This document shows, piece by piece, positions 27,201-36,700 of a DNA stretch of 64,000 bases; position 1 is the stretch's first letter, and each line of letters begins with the position of its first letter. Where the stretch lies: positions 18,246,501 to 18,310,500 of the forward strand of contig CM028889.1 in NCBI GenBank assembly GCA_016801885.1, given 5' to 3'. The notes under the pieces are model-generated. The model was not told the DNA's origin. It made no database searches and saw only the letters and a program-made list of their open reading frames with translations. The position numbers and the translations under genes were made by a program. The DNA is from Toxotes chatareus (Eukaryota > Chordata > Actinopteri > Toxotidae).

Positions 27201-30200
27201 CCCTGCTCATTAGTTTAATCATCCAGTGTTACTGTGACATAGTGCAGATGTACTGCATGTCAAATTCATGGAAAAAAAACATAAACAGTCAGACTCCCTT
27301 GTACATATTGCTTATTCAATTACCAAATAGCAGAGGGCTAATTTTTTTTCTCAAAGGAGAAATTGTTTCCTAAATAAGGCGTCCTGGGTTTGTGCCAAAT
27401 CCCCAGCTCACAAATCAAGAAGCATGTCAGAGAAAATATTCCATTTTAATCAAACTGAACAAATCGTAAGCATTAGCATCTGTTCATGCACATTTTTCAT
27501 GAAAAGGCATAATAAACCTGTATCGATATTTATTACGTTTCATACTGAAGCTGCAACATACAGCGAAAAATCATTCTTGCAGCCTTTTATTTTATATTAT
27601 GCAGCTCTACTGAAGGTGTTTGAGGCTTTCTGCAGCGAAGCCCGGCCCGCTGTTGTAGCAAACAAAGAACACTGAACCCTCTCATCTGTGTCCTCTACTG
27701 TTGTGTCAACTACTTGTGTGATCAAAGTGGTAAACACACACACACCATGGTGGCTGATTGAAATTCTATGGTGGAGGCATTATTACACGTTTGTATCCCT
27801 CCCCTTTCCCAGCACTGCCGCCTATAACTAATGGCTCAGTCAGCCCAGTCATAACAAATATTCAGCAAGATTTGTCATAATTGTGTGTGTGTGTGTGTGT
27901 GTGTGTGCGCACGCAACCTAGCCCTAGAATATATAGGGTCTTTCAAGAAAGAAAAGGCAGCAAGGTGGGAAAGTACGGAGAATGAATATCTATATATCGG
28001 GAATTCAAAGAATAAAATAAGACGGAGAGAGAACTAGAGTAAAGATGTGAGATAGGGACGAGTAAATGGTGAGAAATATAAATTTAGGTACCATTAATGT
28101 TTTTTTTTTTCTCTTCTGTTTATATTGTGATATGGGTGCTTTTTCACATCTTTGGTAGTATGTAATTCACAAAAATACACATTCCTGTCTCCATTCTTGG
28201 TTTCTAAATATATTCGCCAGAGACTTTTTCCAGAAACTCTTCAGCTAATATATATTCACGTCGCAATATAAAATGACATATTCCACAAGGGGAGAACTTT
28301 CCTGCTCACCTGCAGACACTAGCAGAGAAGAAACAAGAATTTATATTTAAGGCAGAATAAATGAGAACATGCGTGTTTTTTTCCAAGCGTCCTCAACATG
28401 CAGCATAAGAATGGTTCAAACTTCACACAGTCTCCTGTCTCTGCTGATTCATACTGGACTCTGAAACACTCACTGATTAGATGATTATTATTGTCTTCTG
28501 GAAGATTAACAATGGCTAAATGGTTATAGGAGAATCTGCCTAACAGGTCTTTTTAGTTTTGGATTTTAAAGCACATTGGAATCTGAACTGTGGCTGCAAC
28601 TAACAATTATCAGTCAATCTGATGCCCATCTTGTTTTCCCAGACTCTGTGGAGATGTCTTTAAATGTCTGGTTTTGTCCAACCAACAGTCCAAAACCCAG
28701 CGATATTCAGTTTACAACATTATAAAACAAAGTAAAAAACAGAGAAAGCAACATGTTCTCATTGGAGAAGCTGTAACAAGCAAATATTTGACTCCAGTGA
28801 TTTACCGATTATCAAAAGAGTTGCCTTTTCATTTTCTCCTAACTGGTTAATCGACTAATCATTTCAGTTCTAATCCAAACTCACCTTGATAAAGTATGAT
28901 ACACACGCATAAAAGCCACCACAGGCACCACACACAGCACTTTATATTTTATAAGCCACACTGTAAGCTGCTCTTATGGGATTCATATTTAGTACTTGCT
29001 GCACATTAGCTGGACTCGATGAAATGAAAGCTGTTGCCGTGCTGTGTTAAAAGGGCCTATTGGACACAGATACAGTTATGAATCTATAATATGAGCACTC
29101 AGAAAAGAGCCAGCAACTTGACAGTAATAGTGCAGCCTAAAGAGCCATTCCAGCAGGTAACAGTCCTCTTTGCCATCATCAGCTGTTGTTTCTTTCTTAT
29201 GGGCCACTCACTGGGCCTTGCCTACACTCAACTATTTGATTTCCATCGTTCTTAACCGTCCACATAAATTGTCAGGAGCATTAAAGCTGTCCTCGACCGT
29301 TTCAGACAGAAGGGTGGGGGGGAGAGAGTGAGAGAGTGAGAGCTGGATACAGACAGTGAGGGGAGGGGACGGGGGTGAGGAGAGAGAATAAACAAAGTAA
29401 GTGTTTTGCCTTCCATCAGTCTCCCGCAGTACTCAGCTTTATGAGTCCCTCACTCCAAATGCCTCAGCTGCCGGCCCTGTTGCCTGGCCATTGATTTTCA
29501 TATTACACTCTTTTATGTATTTATTTATTTCATATATTTCTTTTTAAACATCATCGATGAGCCGCGGGAGGACAGACTGGGGCCTCTGGCGATGTTAATT
29601 CTCAGCCTCAGCCTTATCCTCCTCTCTGATGGCTTTAATGGAGGCTAAGGTGTCCCATGGGAACAAGCAAGCTCTGCGACATGGGTAGGGGAGGGAGGGG
29701 TGGAGGGGAAGAAGAGGTGCATGAATCGAACAGGGTAAGAGACGGCGATTTAGAGGAAAAGGGAGGCTAGGGGAGAAAAAACAGGCTTCTTCTGTCTGGC
29801 AAAGAGAGTCAAGAAAATCAGAACATTGTGGGTAAAGGTATAATCAGGGTTGTGTTCAGATGGATGACATCTAAGGTGACACAATAAATATCTATATTCG
29901 TTGGCACCCTCCAGGGCCCCTGAATCATTCAAGGTTTTCCCACAAACCTTGATGCTCTCAATGGCAGTTAGGGGTATGAGGGGGAAAGGGGGATCACCCA
30001 GGCATCTGAAGGACGCTCCCAGAAGGTGTGAAGGGCAGTGGGTTTGGCGTCAGGCTAATTTGACCATGGGTGGCAGTGCTCACACACTGAGTGACAAGGT
30101 TACCTCTCCCTGCTCACAGAGGAGACCCAGATTCAATTAGTGCTGGCCTCAGTCTCTAGATCCTTTTAACAATGGGGGCTTGGGGGGGGGGGGCACTCCC

Positions 30201-30707
30201 AGTGCATACACACACACACACTCACATCAGAGGGTTAACCCACACAACAAACGCAGGGCAAACTCATGTGCAAGCTCAGGCCCGTCCAACATCTTAGTCA
30301 CAAACAAAATGCACTGGTATGTGACTGTTCATGGAGACATTTCAGTGCATGCATTCCATGTTTAGTTCAATTAACAGAATGTTTTGTTCCATCTTCCAGA
30401 TTACAAACAGTCAGTTTATCAGTGTATCATTTAGTTTATTGTTTGATTGTTTAACTAAAGTCTGGAACTTTTAAGTTGTGCAGGAAGTTTGTTTGTCCCA
30501 GTAGCTCCTCTGGTTACAGATGTGAGACTGTGAAAGAGACTCTTCCTCTCCTCCATCATGCTCAAATCTGTGCTTTGCTTTCTGATTGATGGCACCTGCT
30601 CATCATAATGCTATCCGCTGGAATCTGCATACCAATGATCCCAGCCGCTTATCGATTCACCCCCTCATCTTCCCAGCACACACCCTTGAGACTGGTACAC
30701 ATACATA

Positions 30708-30738
<31 letters not shown>

Positions 30739-33700
30739 CCTCCCTCCCCCGACCACTGTCATTATAAAAGTCAGCAGCTGCTGCATGCATTGATCATAAA
30801 TCATAATTGCTTGTCCATTTTTCCCCACTTGTTTAATGTTGCTGTCAGGGACAGTGGGGAGGGAGAAAAGGGGAAGGCGGGGAAAGGAAGAGGGGGAAGA
30901 AAAACCCAAAGAAAGTTTAGTGAGACACAGAAAGATGAGAAATAAAAAGAGAGCTGACTGAGAAATAAAGAAGGAAAGGAATGAGGTAGCAGAAAGTGAA
31001 ATACAGAGAAACCGAGGATATGATGGTGGTAAAGATATAGATGTAGTTGTGTTTAAGGTAAAACAAAAGTGTTTTGCCTTTTTAAGAATGCGTTTGCACA
31101 TCTTGGACCACACTGCCCCTTTAGAGAGACACTAGAAGACTGCAAGATGTTTTTTTCTTCTGGAATCCATATCTCTGCTCACACCGGGAGAATGACTGCC
31201 AGTCATCCTGGCTAAGGTCTTGTTCGTGTACAGTAATTATACTAATTTCTCAAAATGATTGTCTTCATGATTTATTGATGGTGAATTCCTGCACCTTGCA
31301 CCTTTTTAAGCAATATATTTACTCCCTGACACTGATGAAGTCAGTGTGTGCCAGTAATATTTTGTCCACCTTGAATACCACTTAAATTATTACAATTGAG
31401 AATGGCACCATTCTTATTAATGGATATGAGAAAGATTGTACAAAGAAAAGACACAAACATTTTTTTTCCTTTGCTGAAGAAAGGGCTTGGTTTTAGCAGC
31501 GGTAAAGAACATGGTGTTAAGGAAATTAAATCCCCACAGTGGCCTCCAGATCACCCACCATCTACTGTTAGCACTTGGATTGGCATGGTATGAAAACATT
31601 CAAGCTTTTATGGTCCACGGGTACAGTACAGTCACAGAAATACTGACACACACATACACTGTGCTCGCTGCAGCACACTCCCCAGCTGGTGGTGGATTTG
31701 ACGGACTTTTAACCTCTGCCCACAATCTCTTCTCTGGCTCGGACACAGACAAACATAATGAAACGCAGACAGAATGAAACCTAGTTTCGAGCAGGCACAG
31801 ACTCAAGGGACTTCCATGTGCTATTTGTATCCCTGCCCGAGTTGAGTTTCTGCCCCTGATATGCCCTTGATGCATCCTCTTAATCCTGGTATAAATAGAT
31901 CGGGTTGAACATTTGGAGTACCCTTGTCCCATTGTCTGAGATCTGTGAAGGCAGACTGATGGAGAAAACAAGTTGAACCACTTCCCAGAAATGAACACAA
32001 CATCTGTGACAAGCCCTTTGCGCAGATAAACAGAGCTACAGACAAGGTTTTTATCCGTTCCTGGTTGGCCTCAGCCCGACTTTGAGTCAGAATCCTGAAT
32101 CCTGAACTCTCATTTTTGAACAAGCTGAGTAGAAAAAGCCTCCAGGGGTCTTTCTAACATTTGACAGACTGGAATGTACCTTTGAACACAGATATATACA
32201 CGCCATCATTTTGTTTCTGACTTTGCTTTTCTCTGTCTTTGGACCGATTTTGGACTCGTTACAGTATTATTTTGATCTGTTAAGGCACAAAGCTAAAGAA
32301 ATAAGGCTGTTTGTCATATCTCTCTATATATCTTTGATTTACTCTCATTCTCTTTCATCCATCTTGCTTCACATCATTTGTGTGGTAGAAATGATAGATC
32401 GGTGTAACTTACATTCTGAAAAAACTGCAATAGTACTAATAGATCAATCCCTATCCATGCTGCTCCTAAGCATATTGCTCCACCCCATTAGGGTGATACG
32501 CTACACTGTGCTGGATCTCTGCTGCTGGTATTGTGCAAGCAGCTGCTTTATTGAGCACTCTGCTGACATCCAGCCCAGCATTTCTGCACCGCAAGGGGAA
32601 ACTTTGGATGACATGTAAAAGCAGGGGTTTCAGTGCGACATGCCTCGGTAATGGGATGGAAACAGGGGTGCACTGAGGAGGTGGGGTGGGTGGGGTGGGG
32701 GGGTGCTACTGCAGCTAACTGCAGGTATTGTACGGGGGGGGTAGGGTTGGGGAGGGGGGGAGTGTTTCTTCCAGGCTGCTTCCAAAGCAAATGGAAGACA
32801 ATCCAATTTCCTGTGATTCCATCAAGCCTCCGTCCTGGATCCAGGGGCATTAGGGAACACTGGGAGGACAGGCCGCTGACCCCTCACATGAACATGCAGG
32901 AAGCATGTAGGCTGCACATATACACTGGCATGCTCAACATACTTCCTCACATAGGCAGCAATACTGAATTTTTTGCAGCTAATGATTATTTTCATTGCAG
33001 ATCAATCTACCGATTATTTTCTTGGTGAATCGCTTAGTTGTTTAGACGTTTAGTTTAAAAAATGTCAGAGGATGATAAAAAAATGTCCATCGCAGTTACC
33101 AAAAGCCTGAGCTCATGTCTTCACGTGTCTTGTTTTGTTCGACCAACAGTCCATAAGTCACACATATTTACTTTCCAATGATATTTAAAAAAGAGAAACA
33201 ATCCCCAAATGTGAGGAGCTGGAAAAAGCAAACATTTGAGTCATGTTTCATGCAAAAATGATTTCAGCTCCAGTCTCATTGTGCTTTATCTGCCTCTACT
33301 TGTGCATTATGTGTCACTCATTATTGCTTTTGTGTGTGTGCGCGCGTTTGTGTGTGCTTGTTGAACAACGAACTGTAGATTAACACTTGCACTGAAGATT
33401 AGTGGTTAAACCCCTTACAAACTCCCTTACACTTCAATTATAACTGTATGTATTTATGTGCCTCAGGGTCTTTCCCTTGGCTCTGGCTGTAAACATCTGC
33501 CACTGTCCAATTGTGCCACGTGTGCTTGTGTTTTATTCAGTTAAATGAAAGAGAAAATTAGTATATTTTTTCCACCTTGGAGCATCAGAGCCTGTTGGGT
33601 TTTTTTTTTTTTTCAGAAATGGCCTGGATGGTGAAAAATTCTACCCTTCACGAGTGTTATCTAAATTTGTCAGTTTTAGCATAGTTCTATACACTCTTAT

Positions 33701-36700
33701 CTAGACTCAGCATCATTGTAAGAGACAGACACAGATGTCCGCAGTACATCACAAGTTGCAATTCCACTCACAGACAGACGGCATTGTTGTCTTGGGTTAA
33801 CTACGGCACGCTTTCCACGCTGGTGGCGATTTGCATCTGTGCTCTGTGATCCACCCAGAGGGAATAGAAAGCTCTAATCCAATCAGCAGGTCCCTGAAGT
33901 GCTGCCCCTGAGAGAGAGAAAGAGAGGGAGAGAGAGTGAGAGAAAGAAAGAAACACCAATAGGATCACTCTGCACTGGGCCCAGCCAGAAAGGGAAGACA
34001 GGAAAGGGTGGAAGGAGGAGGAGAGATTGAAAAGGAAAGGGATCGAGACTGAACAGGAGACTGAACGGAAAAGATAGAGAAAGGTGGATGTGGTAATGAA
34101 AGGAGAGAGAGAAGAGGAAAGACAGGAGTGAACAGAAAAAGAGAGAGATGACTGAGTGAGGTACTGAAAGGAAAGAGATGACGGAGGTGTGGTTTGGAGG
34201 TCAGGAGAAACAGAGGAAGAGGAACGATTGGTAGAAAGTAGAGGAAGGACATGGAAGCAACCAAAACAGGAAGGTGCACGAGAGGATCTACTGTTTGGAG
34301 GGCAAAGAAGGGAAAGACTAATGATTAATTTCACCATAACAGTTTTAGTAATTTGACATTTTACAACATAGAAGCAAATGTCAGTGCACCTGCTGGCTTT
34401 TAATCTGCCTCTGAACGTCTGAAACCATTGTACTTGGCTGAACGGCTGCTCTTGTTCTTAGAGTGGAGGCAACAGTTTGACCATTTATCATCATTATGAG
34501 GTGCAAAGGCAGGCTTGAGCAGTGATTAAGAAGTGAATCTCCTGTTGATGATGCCTGTCATATATTGTACCTTATTACACCTGCACACAAGCACACACAC
34601 ACACACACACACACACGTCCCTAATTCAATACTTGTTACTAAAATTATATCTTTACCACTGACCCTTTGACCCAAGTATCATTTTTACAGTTCAAAGGAC
34701 ACACACCCACATACACTCATGCATATGTGGGTGTCACACATAGACACGCACATGCACGCAAGAGACCACCGATTTTCTGGTCTTCTCTCAACTGTCCCTG
34801 AGCTGTTGTGTGTCAGGGTCACTTAGCCTCTGTGGTTAATTCATTTAAAGCAAAAGGTAGTAAATATTCTATATTGTTCTCATAGTCAACAAATCTCATG
34901 AAAAGACCAAAACCAGCAATGAACTGATTCTGCTAACGAGTATTGCCTGTGTATCCAAAGCCAAACATAGCTTGACCCTATGTGCCTCCAGAAACTGTTT
35001 AAAAAATACACTAATGTTTGTGATGAACATGGGTACTGGAGTTTATTTTGAGTTGATCCACATACACCGTCCTGCTGCCTGAAATATTCAACAAATATGT
35101 ATTAATTCACCACATAAAATAGTCTCCTCAAATGCAATATGGCCTTCAGTTTGGGTAGCATTTGCTAAAAACTATACCACCCTGTTGTTTTAGGAAATGA
35201 CTGAGCCTTTTTTTAGAAATGAAACTAAATATGTGATTTTTTTTTTAAGATTAACATTTCCAGAAGGGACACATGGGTAGGGAAGTCAAAAAGTCCAAAA
35301 AAGGAACTAGTGTCATATTCATGTTGTTAGTCTTTTTCAATATAGCATGAATTCTCCAAAGTCGTGATAATAGGTTTTCCTGTTCTTCCTGTTCCTGTTC
35401 TTCCTTCCTAGGATTTGTTTACAACAACAAAAATATGGAATAACACCAGCCTCATTCTTTCAGGCTCTCCAAGACCTCCCATGTAGTGTCAACTCTTACC
35501 ACAACAACTGTGGGGATTAGATAACATGGGTTGAGTTGCATGATGAAGGCACCTTCGCTTAATAGGTGGAGTTTTAGTGGCTTGTTGTTTCAAGTTGATC
35601 AGAACTGGAAGTCACCTGCAAGTTGAAAGGTTTGATTTCCAGGTCACGTGTTTCTTAAATCAATATCTCATCTTCTCATGATCCCCCTTTGGTACTGTGA
35701 AAACATGCCACCCTTTGTCCACAGCTGACACGCTGGAGGTAATTGGTATTCTTGCAGCTGAAGGTTTTCCTGTTGACTCTTAGAAGTTTGAACAAAGTAA
35801 TTTACAATTTCTCTCACACCAAATGCTGGCAATATATATGTTTTATTCCTGATATTATTCTTAGAATTTGCATTCTCCAGAGTATTTTATTCCTCCCCAG
35901 TCGCAAGCCTGTTGAATTAAAGACTTGTTTTTGTCTTTTACAGGATAATGAAGGACAGACAGCGCTACATTATGGTAAGGAGGCCTCTCTCATTAATTTC
36001 AACATTTCCAAAATGTTATACACGCATTTCAAAACAGCAGAATTTATTTTCTTTTTCTTCCATAAAGCTTTTTTTTGTGACCATGTGTGTATTTTTCTGG
36101 CGAATGGCAAATATCTCATTTTGGAACAAAACTCTTCACATTTATCGTGCACTGACATCATTATGTTGTTGGCGTCCGCATCCTCTTTATAAATGCCGAC
36201 TTGTTCTCTGTACACACTCACTCATTGCCCACATTTGACTTCCCTCCACTCTCTCTTCTATTCCTCATCTTTACTTTCTACAGTTGATTTTAACCTAGTT
36301 TCTCTCATTCCTCTCTGTTGGATGCTGTGGGTGCATGTGTGTGTGTGTGTCTCTTTTGGTATGTATGTGCGAATGTGCGGATGCCTGTCTGGTTTTGTTC
36401 TGCGCGTGTGCGTGTGTGTAATAATCACCCGGCCTCCCAGAGGAAATCAGCGGTGGTCCTTAGACTCCCCTGACCCTCTCATGCCCCAACACACATGTCC
36501 CTGAGGGGCGGTTCCCCCTGTCCTCTGAGTGTGTGTATGTCGTGTAGCCGCACCATCTGTCCCCCAGCTTGGTGGCATTGGCATGGGTATGTTGCATCAA
36601 CCAACAGAGATCCACTGACACACACGCGCACACACACTCAGCAGAGGAAGCTCTGAGGATGGGGCATAAAAAGATGACTAATAAACATAAGCGATGAACT

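Larger units (their letters stand above)
22569..35943 (+). other. acbd6 intron 6 (13.4 kb), no gene seen
   Basis: This is the longest intron in the window. It holds two diverged copies of one MITE family (about 28587-28873 and 32976-33275), several microsatellites (27880-27907 GT, 30711-30735 CT, 34592-34617 AC), purine-rich tracts (30840-31010 and 33905-34320) and a G-rich cluster (32681-32762). It also contains repeat-poor islands at about 24600-24860, 26290-26510, 27320-27680 and 29440-29650 that resemble conserved noncoding elements. No host-gene exon could be supported inside it. Confidence 0.75.

Noticed and set aside
30649..31113. 154-codon minus-strand open frame
   Set aside because: Complement of a purine-rich tract plus a GA/CT microsatellite; low-complexity Ser/Leu/Phe composition without homology.
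33801..34337. 178-codon minus-strand open frame
   Set aside because: It is the complement of a purine-rich low-complexity tract (Ser/Leu/Phe runs), with no domain, no splice context and no start-site evidence.
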